In this document: one piece after another, positions 32,561-43,124 of the stretch
Layout: each line of letters begins with the position of its first letter
Numbering within the stretch: position 1 is the stretch's first letter
Program-made: the position numbers and the translations under genes
Source of the DNA: Tetracentron sinense
Taxonomy: Eukaryota > Streptophyta > Magnoliopsida > Trochodendrales > Trochodendraceae
Direction of reading: 5' to 3'
Length of the DNA: 64,000 nt
Assembly (NCBI GenBank): GCA_015143295.1
Contig: CM026574.1
Coordinates: 14,820,938-14,884,937 of the forward strand
The notes under the pieces: generated by a model
Seen by the model: the letters and a program-made list of their open reading frames with translations, nothing else
Told to the model about the DNA's origin: nothing
Databases searched by the model: none

Positions 32561-33840
32561 GGATTTAAAGCAGCATGCATATAGATATGTGAATGATATG
32601 GTCGAGATTAATGAGCCAATCGTCTACCCATAGACCATCCCCCAAGAACATGATATCTTCTTTAATCGAAGGAAAAATCATCGAAGGTTGAATATTGAAC
32701 CAAAATGTGTTTACTAAGTTGCCTATTGGTATGATGATAATATGTTAATAATGTATCTTTTCTCTCTTTCTCTTTCATTTAGTTAAAGATCTTCTTCCCA
32801 CCTTGAGAAATATGATATTGAGAAATATTTGAATATAATAGTTTTATTTTATATCAAGATAAAACCCAAACAAAAAGGATTTAGCACATAATGATGTCTT
32901 AAAAAAATTGAACTCAATGTTTTCTAGGTTTATTTTAAGGTCTTAAAATCCTCTAACATTAAGTTCAAAGTGTCTTTCGATTTAAATATTAAAACCGGGA
33001 CATTATAGGTTAATTTTAGCACTCTTATTTTAGGTTTTTATTTTATGCTTGATATAAGCCCTAACAAAATATAAAGTTAATCAACCCTCTATCATAACTC
33101 ACTAGCATGTTAGCGAAATCCAAAATAACTAAAACACAAATATTAACACTAAACTACGTTTGAGGAGAAAATAAATCAACGAGGATATTATTTAATATGC
33201 TGGCACTACACCGAATTACCCTCTAGAAAGCCAGCAGCTCGATTCATGATCATGTTAATAACTCAACATAAAAACATTCATATTTATACTTTAGCTACAT
33301 GGATTTATATTGAGCTAGAAAAATTGATATGGGAATTTTTTTTACAAAAAAGAAAGATAAAAACTTCGTACCTCATTGTTGATCCAATTTGGTGTGTTGT
33401 CCTGTATCAAGAGAAAATGTCCTTAAAATCTCCCTTCTTGCGTGTGTAGTTTGTTGAGAGAGAGACCGTAGAAGGAGAGATTCTTCTCTTTAGCAACATA
33501 GATAAGAGAGAAGAGATTCTATTCCTTAGCAACTTTATGAGAGAAAGTCATTGAAAAGAATAGAAGAGAGAGAATAAAGAAAATGTATAAGAGAGATAAT
33601 GGTGGATAGAGATAAAAGATGAAGGAGAGGGACCCATGGAAGTATGGGCAAAACTCTAGACAATAAACAAAAAATTGAATCTAACTATTTGAAACTAAAA
33701 TGATTTTTATTTATTGAGCGGAAGATGTAGTAATGCTTTAATAAGATATTAATGTACTTTATTATAATACTAATGAAAAATGGAATTGGTTTTGAAAATA
33801 GAAATTGTAAACACTTGAAGAGCGAAATAACTGATCGTCA
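32561..33840. other. AT-rich intergenic sequence, nothing recognised
   Basis: No long frame or repeat border was seen. GAGAGA-rich stretches lie around 33450-33600. Confidence 0.4.
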
Positions 33841-34473
33841 ATTTATTAAACCTTGTAATAGTTACAATTCTGTAGAATAGCGACTAGTATGGGGTGTCGT
33901 ACCACAGAGGACTGCGTTGGTTTCGTTTTCTTTTTCTCAAGATTAATTCTAAGTCAATGAGTAACAAGATTGATTGAATTGATTTTAACTTAATTGACTA
34001 CCAAATTTTATTGATTCTAATTAAACTAAAAGCTTCTGGTTATATATCGGTGAGAAAACTTCTTGGGTGTTTGAATCTACCACTAGCCTCATAATCACAT
34101 TCATAAGTATTCACTTATGTCCCTCAAACATAAGCAATAGGAATGAGATCGACTACAAATCTCAACTCATCAAAAACTAGAATGATTCAATAGATCAAAC
34201 TCTAGGTATATCCTATCCGTGGTCAGCATGAATGATACACACTAAGCTAGGGTTGTGACATCACTCATCTTCCCTAGGAATAAAATATCCTATAATTCAA
34301 TTCATTGACAATAATATCATTGCATAAAATTCATATTTTCAATCACAGAAAGATATATGAACGAATTCAATTTCAATACAATGAAACCTAAGACAAGGAT
34401 AAAACTATATTGAAACTGAGTATAAACTCGAATAGTTGGTTGAATAATAAACCCTTTCATTATACAATCATTG
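33841..34473. other. Left flank of the solo LTR, probably older repeat DNA
   Basis: It contains a GGGGTGTCGTACCACAGAGG block (33892) that resembles repeat DNA, but no element could be assigned. Confidence 0.3.
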
Positions 34474-37400
34474 TGTGAGCATGGGAATTTCCGACCCAAT
34501 TTCACATTATATGGTTTGACTAAGAGTCGCCACCTATTCATTTTAAGGGATAGGTCCCGAATGTTTGTCCGTTTGGATAAGGCAAATGGTCTAATCAGAA
34601 TTAGGGTAAGCGGTTCGATTAAGCCCTGGGGAAGGCGTTAGGCACCCTACGACCCCTGTTTTATAACGGTTACCTACTCCCTAAACTTAAGCCAAAATTT
34701 TAATCTCAAATGTTAATTAAAATGTCCAAGTATTTAATCGAGTGCTAATCCAAAAAATAAAGAAAGCTAGATGGCTAGGGTCGAATCCGAATTGGACTGC
34801 CTACGTACTCACAAAGTGAGATCAGACTGAGCGTAGTTCTGGCACATGAGCCCGTGCCAAGGCTAGGGGTGTGTGTGTGTGCACCAAGGGTGGCTTAGGG
34901 TCTAGCCGGGAGGCTAGGGGTGGTTGACCGGGTTGGTCAAGTGCCTGGTATTGGGCCCGGTAGGCCTAAGATAAGTCCGATAGACTAGGGTTGGGCCCGA
35001 TAGGCCGAGGGTGAAGCCCGGTAGGCTAGTTTGGGCCCGGTAGGCCGAGATTGGGCCCGGTAGGCCAAGGGTGAGCCCGGTAGGCTACGGTTTGGCCCGG
35101 TAGGCCGAGATTAGGCCCGGTAGGCCAAGGAGTGAGGCTCGGTAGGCCCAAGGTGTCTTAACCAAGGGATAGAGTTGCTATCCGAGGTTAAGAAAAGTGA
35201 TTGACCATGGTTAGGAGTGCTAACCATGGTTAGAAAGTCCAATATCAGTTTTTTTGGTCTTTTTAGATTTTTTGGGATTTTTTGAAATATTTTTCATTTT
35301 TTTTTGGTTTTTTTGAATAGTAGTTTAGGCTCGTTGCGAAGCAGCGAGCTTAAACTAACTATGATTAATTTAATCTCAAGGATGATTTTAAAAGAGCTTA
35401 AGTAACTAAGACTAAAAGGAAAACAGGTTAAAGCTAGTTACCTAAAAATCACTTAAGGATTAGAAAACTAACTTAAGGGTTATTTAAAAGTCAGATTTTA
35501 ACAAAATTTAAACTAACCAGAATCAGTTTTTTAAATGATTTAAGTTCTAACTTACGACTAACTAAAAGACCAACTAAGGACTAACCTAGGACTAACTTAA
35601 GGGCCATCTTAGACTAATTATGGACTAACTTAAACAAGCTTAGCTAGATTACATGTTAACTTTACATTTAAAAAAGATTGTATTAATTTGGGCTAATCTA
35701 ATCACTAACCTAAAGAACGAATAATGTTATTAACTAGACTAATTAGAAACTAAGCTAATCAAATTTAGCTAACTTAGATCTAAAACTAAGCTGGCCGAAG
35801 GGTGTGAGACGGAATTGGTGTGATGGAAGTATGAGAGGTTGAGAGTTTTGCTTGGTGTGTGAGGCCTAACTCATGGTAGGGGTTGGTCGTGGGTTATAAG
35901 AACTAAAGGAGGATTGTGAGGTTAGACGTGTCTTAGCCTTGGTTAGAAGATGGAGGAGTTGAGTATGGTTAGTGGGGTAGGTGGTGAGAAACTATGACTG
36001 GAGTTAAACTAACAAGATAACCTAAAGATCAATTTCTATAAAAAAGAACAGTTTTAAAGTACTTGAATCTAAGCTAACCATTATCTAAAACAGATTTATA
36101 AGTTAACTATGAACAACTAAGCCTGCAGATAACTTAAATCAGAAAAAAGAGATTTTAAATGATCTACAACTAATCTAACATTACAAAAGATAGCAGATTT
36201 TAACCCAACCAATCTAAGGACTTAAGTTAGAATACAACTAACAGATTGTTTTAAAAGAACTAACTACATATGTACAGGTTATAAAAGAGCTAACTACTAA
36301 ACATTTACAGATTTTGAAGTAACTAACTAGCTGTGTACAGGTTTTTAAGGAGTTAACTAAGAACTAACTAAACATGTATAGAGCTAACTAAGTATTTCAG
36401 ATTTAACTAAACATGTGCAGATTTTTAAAAGAGCTAACTAAGAACTAACTAAACCTGTGCAGATTTTTTAAAGGAGTTAACTAACTACTAACTTGGAACT
36501 AACCCACAACAGATTCATTCCCACAAAAAAAGAAAACAGTTTAGCCTATCTTAAAATTAATCTAAAGGTTAACCGAAACCAGATCTTTTCTAAACTAACT
36601 CAAAAAAAAAGTAATCTAGGTTCAAGTTTGTCTAAAAAACTGACCAAAACCAGATCTAATCTAATCTAGAAGCTAACCTGAAGACACTGAATCTAGGCTA
36701 AAGCTAATCCAAAAAAGACAGATTTATTCTAGGCTTGGCACAAGTTAAAAACTACTCTAAAACCAGATTTGAAGATTTACGAATGGCTCATAAAGTGATC
36801 TAAAAAAGCTGACTAAAACTAATATGGGGTCTAAGTTAAGTTCTAGAAAAAAAACAGATGTGATCTATCTAAAGTTTAGAGATTGATTTAAAGAAGCTAT
36901 AGATAAAACTAAATCTAAAACAAAGGATTTTATCAATCTAGAGCTACTGAAGTAAGCACAACTGAGTTCAGGTTATTAAAGAAAAATGAAAGAATGGGAG
37001 AGTTGTTTTTACCTGTGGCTGGAAGCTGGTGCAGGCTAACTTTGCTCGGAGATGGAGGTGCCGCTTAGGGACCTACTACGGCTGGCCTGGAGCTGCTACT
37101 GCAGGTGCTGTCTGCTGTTGAACATGGATGGCAGCAATTGTGGCTGTTGTCTTTGGGCTGAAATTAGGTGATCCAGTGGCTGTTACAAGGATTTGTGACA
37201 ATGAGGTGGGAGTGGAGCTGGCCGGATGGGGTGGCTAGGTCAATCGGACCGTGCGGTGACGATGGAGCTGCTGGCCGAGCCTTGTAGATCAGTTGCCGAG
37301 TGATGGTGCTGCCGGATTGAGGATTGAGGTGATGGAGGGTTGCTCTTACGGATCTTTTGGAGTCATGCAGGGAGTTTCTCTCAAAACCTTCAGCAATTTT

Positions 37401-37924
37401 GATGGGTATTCTTTGTGATTTCTCCCCCCCAGCCTGCTCCTCACCCTGGTTTCGTCTCCCTTTTAAAGAAGAAAAAGGAAGAGAGGGTTTCAAAATTTGA
37501 ACAAGAAATTGGGGGGAAATTGAAGGGCTGAGCTTGGGGGACAACCTGAACTCGGCGGGAGCAGGGCAGAGGTCGGAGGCAGAGAGACAGGGGCTGCTCT
37601 GCGCCATTCCCATTTTCATGCAAGAAACCTTATGGTTTTTCAAAAACTCTCTGCAGGTAAACATGAAAGAGGAAAGGTGTCTGGGGTATTGGGTTTTAAC
37701 TCATGGGCCGTGGGCCAAAGACTTGGGTCTTGGATTGAGACTTGATTTGAGGGGCTTCGGCCCTTGAAGCTTTAGCAAAATCTCAACTTTAGGGCTAAGA
37801 CTTAGCAAATAAACACATGAGTTTTGGGCCAGGGTTGTGCCACAAACTCTAGGCTTAAGCCGAGCTGACCATGGTTAAATTAATCAACTAAGGTTAAAGG
37901 GGGTGTAAAAATAGGGTGCTGACA
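34474..37924. mobile_element. Probable 3.45-kb solo LTR, TSD CATTG
   Basis: It starts TGTGAGCATGGG and ends GGTGCTGACA, flanked by the same 5 bases CATTG on both sides (34469-34473 and 37925-37929). There is no PBS, polypurine tract, gag or pol inside, so a single LTR left by LTR-LTR recombination is the simplest reading. The head (GAGTCGCCACCTATTC at 34525, GGGGAAGGCGTTAGGCACCC at 34630) resembles heads I recall from long Ogre/Tat-type LTRs. It contains a GC-rich minisatellite and long stretches of degenerate CTAACTAAGAACTAAC words (35340-36960). Short frames (for example 37664-37164 minus) are not convincing genes. Confidence 0.75.
34951..35155. repeat. Minisatellite GCCCGGTAGGCC inside the solo LTR
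   Basis: About nine imperfect units of roughly 20-23 bp with the core GGGCCCGGTAGGCC, alternating with spacers such as GAGATT, AAGGGTGA and TACGGTTT. Confidence 0.85.
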
Positions 37925-37929
37925 CATTG

Positions 37930-38824
37930 TTTACATAAGAAGGAACATAAATAAAATACAAGGGGCATGATTACTTGGCTAGGGTTTCATCTAAACCCTA
38001 GAAAAAAAAAAGAATTAGTTCATAGCAAGAGATAGAAACAACACTTTTGACGAAGAACACGACGAACTCGAATGCTCCATCTTCCAACCTCCACTGATCT
38101 TCAGAGTCTTCTCTTCTTCAATCTCCAAAATTCAGAACCCTTTTAGAGTTAGTAACTTTCCCTTTTATAGAGAACTCTCTTTTAGGGTTAAATTTACCTT
38201 TTTAAAAACTCTCCAAGGGCAACTCTCTAGCTTTGCGTGCGGATTCCGAGGCTAAAAAAGGCCGATGATGATCGATCGCCAGTCTTGGACGATTGATCGT
38301 CCAATTCAGGAAATTTCTCTCTGGCTATGGGTTTGTGAATGATCGATCGTCAAGACTGGGCAATCGATCATCACTGTTCTGTCCTGCGATCGATCGTCTT
38401 TCATCCTACAATCGATCGTCCCTATCTTTATTCTCTTCTTTCTTTCTTTTGCTCTTCTCCTGACTAAGGTTCTTTCTGATGCTTTTCATATGTTATTTAT
38501 TTGATTTTAGCTTGTATTTCTCGCATAATCCTATTATGGATAAAGACAACCAATTACTGTAACATGCTTCAGCAGAGGACTATAAGGAACTAACTCATGC
38601 ATTTTGAGGTGCATAAATGTATTACAATTAGCACCATTCAATAACAAAAAGGCATGAAGAACAAAAGCAACCAATAAAGAAAAGGACTACAAAAAGATAA
38701 ATTGTATCAAAACAATAAATAAGCGTAATTAGTAAGAACAAGCACCAAGCAAATAGACTTGAAATTAAAATATATATAGTTTCAGATTTTTCAAAAGGAT
38801 AATAAAAGAAGAAATTCAAAAGAG
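37930..38824. other. Right flank of the solo LTR with GATCGATCGTC word cluster
   Basis: At 38265-38425 the word ATCGATCGTC and its close variants (GATTGATCGTCC, GATCGATCGCC, CAATCGATCATC) occur at least seven times in about 160 bp, separated by unrelated 10-30 bp spacers. The rest is AT-rich with nothing recognised. Confidence 0.5.
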
Positions 38825-39164
38825 CTAAATGTAGAGCCCCAGACTTTTTCATGCTTAATACGTGACACTTTCGTTGTCATCTTGCCTTTTTAAGAGGTAT
38901 GATTAATAAATGAGGAAGAATTTGGAAATTTCGAAATGTCAGAATTGTTCCTCTTCGAAGTACGAACACAACGCAAGTTGAATCGTCAAAATCGGACGAA
39001 CGAGTCAAAAGATATGGCCAAAACAGTCTGTACCTGTAGGAAAACGTATACTATGTGCATCCGCTGTACAGCTCACCACGGGTACGTTGTACAACTCACC
39101 ACGGGCACGTTGTACAACTCACCACGAGCACGCTGTACATGAGACGACGTGACAACGGGTTCGT

Positions 39165-39600
39165 CACCCTTGACAAGCACCACGAGTGGCACTATTCACG
39201 GACCACGAGTGGCACTATTCACAAGCACCACGAGTGGCACTATTCACGGACCACGAGTGGCACTATTCACAAGCACCACGAGTTGGCACTATTCACAAGC
39301 ACCACGAGTAGCACTATTCACGGACCACGAGTGGCACTATTCACAAGCACCACGAGTGGCACTATTCACAAGCACCACGAGTTGGCACTATTCACGGACC
39401 ACGAGTAGCACTATTCACGGACCACGAGTGGCACTATTCACAAGCACCACGAGTGGCACTATTCACGGACCACGAGTGGCACTATTCACAAGCACCACGA
39501 GTTTGCACTATTCACAAGCACCACGAGTGGCACTATTCACAGACCACGACTTGACACTATTCACAGCACCACGAGTTGGCACTATTCACAGCACTATTCA
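39165..39600 (+). repeat. LTR minisatellite, 5' copy
   Basis: A tandem array of about 24-25 bp units with core CACGAGTGGCACTATTCAC, linked by either AAGCAC or GGAC. It has roughly 17 units, some with GAGTTGG, GAGTAGC or GAGTTTG variants. Confidence 0.93.
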
Positions 39601-40000
39601 CATAAATCCCAGTAAGGGTATTTCGGTCTTTTGGTCAGTTCACTCTTACCTTAAGAGTTTAACCTGAGCCTTTAGGGCATCATTCGACACTTAGAGAGTT
39701 TGAGAGAATAGAAGAAAGAGGAGAAGGCGATTCCAACCTAGGGTTTCCATTTGGGAGAGAAATCAAAGGGTTTGAAACCCTAGATCAACCTCAAGCCCGT
39801 TTTCTTCAAGATTTCGGTGCAAGCATTCGTGGAGCTCACGAATCAAGCTAGGGCAGCAACTCACAGTCATTTGAAAAGAGGGTTTCTTCCTCATTTCTTC
39901 AAGGTCGGTGCTTCTTACTACCCTCCTAGTTATAGTTCCTCTTTCCCCTTCTTTTCTTTTGATTTCCTTTCATTTTACACATGTGCTATGAGATGGATGA

Positions 40001-40046
40001 ATGGATGAATGGTGAATGGTAAATGGTGAATGGTGAATGGTGAATG
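40001..40046 (+). repeat. GAATGGT short tandem repeat in the 5' LTR
   Basis: About six 7-bp units (GGTGAAT/GGTAAAT). It is conserved at 47774-47819 in the 3' LTR. Confidence 0.85.
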
Positions 40047-41384
40047 GAGATGTAAGGGGCGATTGGATGCCAGTGGTTGTGTGGTGATGATTAAAACGGG
40101 GAAGGGCATTGTTCCAATAATAAACATACATGTATGACTGAGTAAAACCATTTAGAAAAGCATGTTGTAGGGTAAATCCATAATGAACACACCATGTTTG
40201 ATGAATTGCCAAGGTGAATACAGTGAGCTGTAAATTAGGAAATACATGCCTAATAAATTCTGAATATTGCTAGGGCCCATGATAGTGTGTTTCCTGTTTT
40301 CCCTAAATGCTATGAATATTGAATTGCTTAATCTTTGACGCAATATGTGTTGTGAAATTACCCAAATGTCATCTTTAAATTTGAATGCAAGTATGTACAC
40401 GGTTCCCACGAGCACGGCATGCATGGCATGATTTATCGAGGATTTCAAGAACATGGTTAGAGGTGGGACATATCCTACGATATGTTTTACCTCGCTTTTC
40501 ACAAGAAGACAAGAACCAATATTCCAAGAAGGGTCTCTCTTCCCTCGCAAGTGCATACATATCATAAAGAAGGGTCTCCCTTCCCTCGCAAGTGCATTGC
40601 ATAAAGAAGGGTCTCCCTTCCCTCTCAAGGCATCTCACAAGTGCATCTCACAAGTTACATGATCACAAGCAAGCATGCATGACATGACATGACACGGCAT
40701 ATAAGAATCAAGCAAGATAGACAAGACAAGCTTTCAAGTACGAAAAGATATTTCAAGTCAAGTCAAGTGTACGATGTTTTCAAGAGGATTTATCGGTTTT
40801 CTACGAATTACAAGCATGATTATAAACTGCTTTACTTCCTTGTATGATATCAATTGTTTCCGTTTGACATATATAAATTGCTCCTGATTATGTAATGTCA
40901 TTTCTATGCTATAATTGTTTGGTTAGTGTTTAGTACCCGCTGAGTATTCCATGCTCAGCCGTACTTCTTATGTCGGCAGGTTCTGAGGGAGCTGCTGCTC
41001 CATTTGATGTTTGTGCTCCTGGTCCATGGGTGGAAGAGGAGTATGTCGAGGAGCCTTTGGAGGAACCCCCCGTAGAAGGTTATTAGTAGGTGGTGATTAG
41101 ATTCTGAGTGGTTTAGCTGTGGGTGAGACGAGAGTCAGATTTATGTATTTTGGCGGGCATGTCCGCACTTTCTTTTGGATTCTTTTTGTATAAACTTGGA
41201 TTGATTATGTATATACATAGAGGTTTGGTAGACTTCCGCTATACCATGTTAGAGCATGTTTCCGCTGTTTTGTCCTCTATCGTATATGCTCTGTGGGTTT
41301 TGCAGGTTTGTTGTCAAGCAAGTCATGATTAGTCGTCCAAAGTTCACTCTAACTCCTAGGGTGGGTTTCGGGTCGCGACAGAAG

Positions 41385-41396
41385 TGGTATCAGAGC
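41385..41396 (+). promoter_or_regulatory. Primer-binding site of the Gypsy element
   Basis: TGGTATCAGAGC, complementary to the 3' end of plant initiator tRNA-Met, four bases after the 5' LTR. Confidence 0.95.
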
Positions 41397-41740
41397 TTAG
41401 GCTTTAGGTCTCTAGGGTCACTTAGAATCTTATACCACGGCTTGACAAGAGCATATGTTGGGAAACAAGTTAGGAAGAAAGTAAGTCTGAAGAGAGTCTT
41501 GATTCAAGTGAAAGACTAAACTTTAGTCTTAGTCAAAATGATTGTTTCAACCAAGTACGAGTCCTAGGTACGCTAGAACACTAAAGTATAAGTATAATGT
41601 GATGAATACTCTGATGACTTGATGTGATGTATGTTAGTGTTATACAACTAATACAAATTGAATTATTGTGAAATGACATTGAAATAAACTGTGGTTTCAA
41701 GTTAGACTCATGTGGTGCTATTGTTCTCAGGACTTTAGTC

Positions 41741-43108
41741 ATGAGACGGAACACACGGGGTCGTGGACCACATACCAGAGCTTCCTCTTCTTCACGGGAT
41801 GAGGATGAGCAGCCGGACCTCTCTCAGGTCTTAGGCTCTATTGCTGAGACACTCGCCATACTGGCGGCTCGGCAAGCTATACCATCAGCGGCGGCACCTA
41901 CTCCACCGCCCGCAGCTCCAGTACATCGTACCGCTGGAGTTGAGGCATTCAGGAGATTGAGGCCTCCACCCTTCCATGGGAGTGTGGACCCTCTTGCTGC
42001 GGAGGCATGGATCCTCCAGATGGAGAAGATCTTTACGGTCCTCTCACCTACAGAGGAGGAGAGAGTAGCATGGGCAGCTTTCATGCTAGAGGGTGAAGCC
42101 CACCATTGGTGGTTGTCCGCATTGAGGACGAGAGACTCGACCATGCAGGGTCTACCTTGGACTTGGAAGGAGTTCAATGATACTTTTTACAAGAAGTATT
42201 TTCCGATTGGAGCACGGGAAAAGAAAGAGAGGGAATTCATCAACCTTGAGCAAGGTTCGATGTCTGTGGCCGCTTATGAGGCCAAGTTCTCGGAGCTATC
42301 ACGCTTCGCGACTCACATGGTTGCCACCGAGGCAATGAAGGCAAGAAGGTTTGAGCAAGGGCTCAAGGATGTTATCATGGAGAAGGTTTCAGTCTTCAGA
42401 CATGCTACCTACCCTGAGGTAGTAGACAAGGCCTTATTGGTCGAGGCCAATTCAGAGACAGTGTCCAAGAAGAGGGAGTGGGCGAGAGGCCAAGCTAGTA
42501 GTTCAGCACCTCCAGAGAGGCGGACTCGTTATCAGTATGCGTGGCCAGCACCATCGATGAGGCCTTCTTATGCGCCTCCAGCTCCACGGCAGTATGTGCC
42601 TCAGGCACCGAGACCTCAGGCTCTTCCAGCCCCACGGCTTGTTGCACCCCAGACGATGAGGTATGCTCCGCTTCCAGCCCCTCCGACTTATACACACGAG
42701 GTCTGCACTTCATGCGGTAAAAGGCATCCGGCAGGAGATTGTCGAAGAGCATCTGGTGGATGTTATCATTGCGGTCGCCAGGGCCACATGATCAGGGATT
42801 GCCCCAGTCGGCATTTATCAGGCCAGTCTCAGGGGATTAGTCCACCAGCACGCCCAGCAGGATCATATCAGGCGTCATCTCAGACTACCCGGTCTACACC
42901 ACGGTCTCGCCAGGCGAACCAGGGGCGAGTTTTTGCCTTGACAGAGGGTGATGCACTTGCATCTGACGATGTGGTGCAAGGTACGCGTTTGGAGTTATTT
43001 TCCTTATTCGTGATGGTTATGTTATGTTTTATCCCATGTGTACGTACTTGGTATGCTATATATGTATATACCTATGTGTATACACTGTTGATGCTTGAAT
43101 TGACGTAA
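41741..43108 (+). CDS. gag: Gypsy gag (exon 1 of a spliced gag-pol)
   Basis: The start ATG is at 41741. Residues 1-65 are a polar and Pro/Ala-rich leader. Residues 66-245 are the retrotransposon Gag domain (WILQMEKIF, WWLSALR, WKEFNDTFYKKYFP, EFINLEQGSMSVAAYEAKF). A Pro/Ala/Tyr-rich linker follows. Two zinc knuckles come next: CTSCGKRHPAGDC (322-334) and a canonical CX2CX4HX4C knuckle CYHCGRQGHMIRDC (341-354). It packages element RNA into cytoplasmic particles. At residue 413 (VVQ) a consensus donor AAG|GTACGC occurs. If unspliced, the frame runs 42 more residues of mostly hydrophobic, aromatic sequence to the stop at 43106-43108; if spliced it joins pol. Confidence 0.93.
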   Translation: MRRNTRGRGPHTRASSSSRDEDEQPDLSQVLGSIAETLAILAARQAIPSAAAPTPPPAAPVHRTAGVEAFRRLRPPPFHGSVDPLAAEAWILQMEKIFTVLSPTEEERVAWAAFMLEGEAHHWWLSALRTRDSTMQGLPWTWKEFNDTFYKKYFPIGAREKKEREFINLEQGSMSVAAYEAKFSELSRFATHMVATEAMKARRFEQGLKDVIMEKVSVFRHATYPEVVDKALLVEANSETVSKKREWARGQASSSAPPERRTRYQYAWPAPSMRPSYAPPAPRQYVPQAPRPQALPAPRLVAPQTMRYAPLPAPPTYTHEVCTSCGKRHPAGDCRRASGGCYHCGRQGHMIRDCPSRHLSGQSQGISPPARPAGSYQASSQTTRSTPRSRQANQGRVFALTEGDALASDDVVQGTRLELFSLFVMVMLCFIPCVRTWYAIYVYTYVYTLLMLELT

Positions 43109-43124
43109 CTAGCTAAAATTTCAG
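42981..43124 (+). other. Putative GT-AG intron between gag and protease
   Basis: Donor CAAG|GTACGC and acceptor AATTTCAG|GAGC, 144 bp, T-rich (TATATATGTATATACC inside). Removal leaves [20 protein letters not shown] in one frame: 1240 nt of gag plus 3326 nt of pol give 1522 codons with the stop. The pol frame has no ATG between the acceptor and the protease motif, so splicing gives the simplest explanation for its expression. Confidence 0.75.

Larger units (their letters stand above)
38830..41380 (+). repeat. 5' LTR of the Gypsy element
   Basis: 2551 bp, TGTAGAGCCCC...GGTCGCGACA. It holds the CACGAGTGGCACTATTCAC minisatellite (39165-39600), a GAATGGT repeat (40001-40046) and three copies of an AAGGGTCTCCCTTCCCTC unit (40526-40632). 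Small frames in it (for example GTIHKHHE-type repeats) are by-products of the minisatellite. Confidence 0.97.

Noticed and set aside
37164..37664. 166-codon minus frame inside the solo LTR
   Set aside because: Low-complexity Ser/Pro/Lys composition, no recognisable domain, and position inside a non-coding LTR.
39165..39600. CRISPR-like array
   Set aside because: The repeats are contiguous units without unique spacers, inside an LTR of a plant retrotransposon.
39055..39667. Long frames made of GTIHKHHEWHYSRTT-type repeats in the LTRs (also 46778-47388)
   Set aside because: They are translations of the 25-bp minisatellite; similar frames appear in more than one phase and there is no codon-like conservation.
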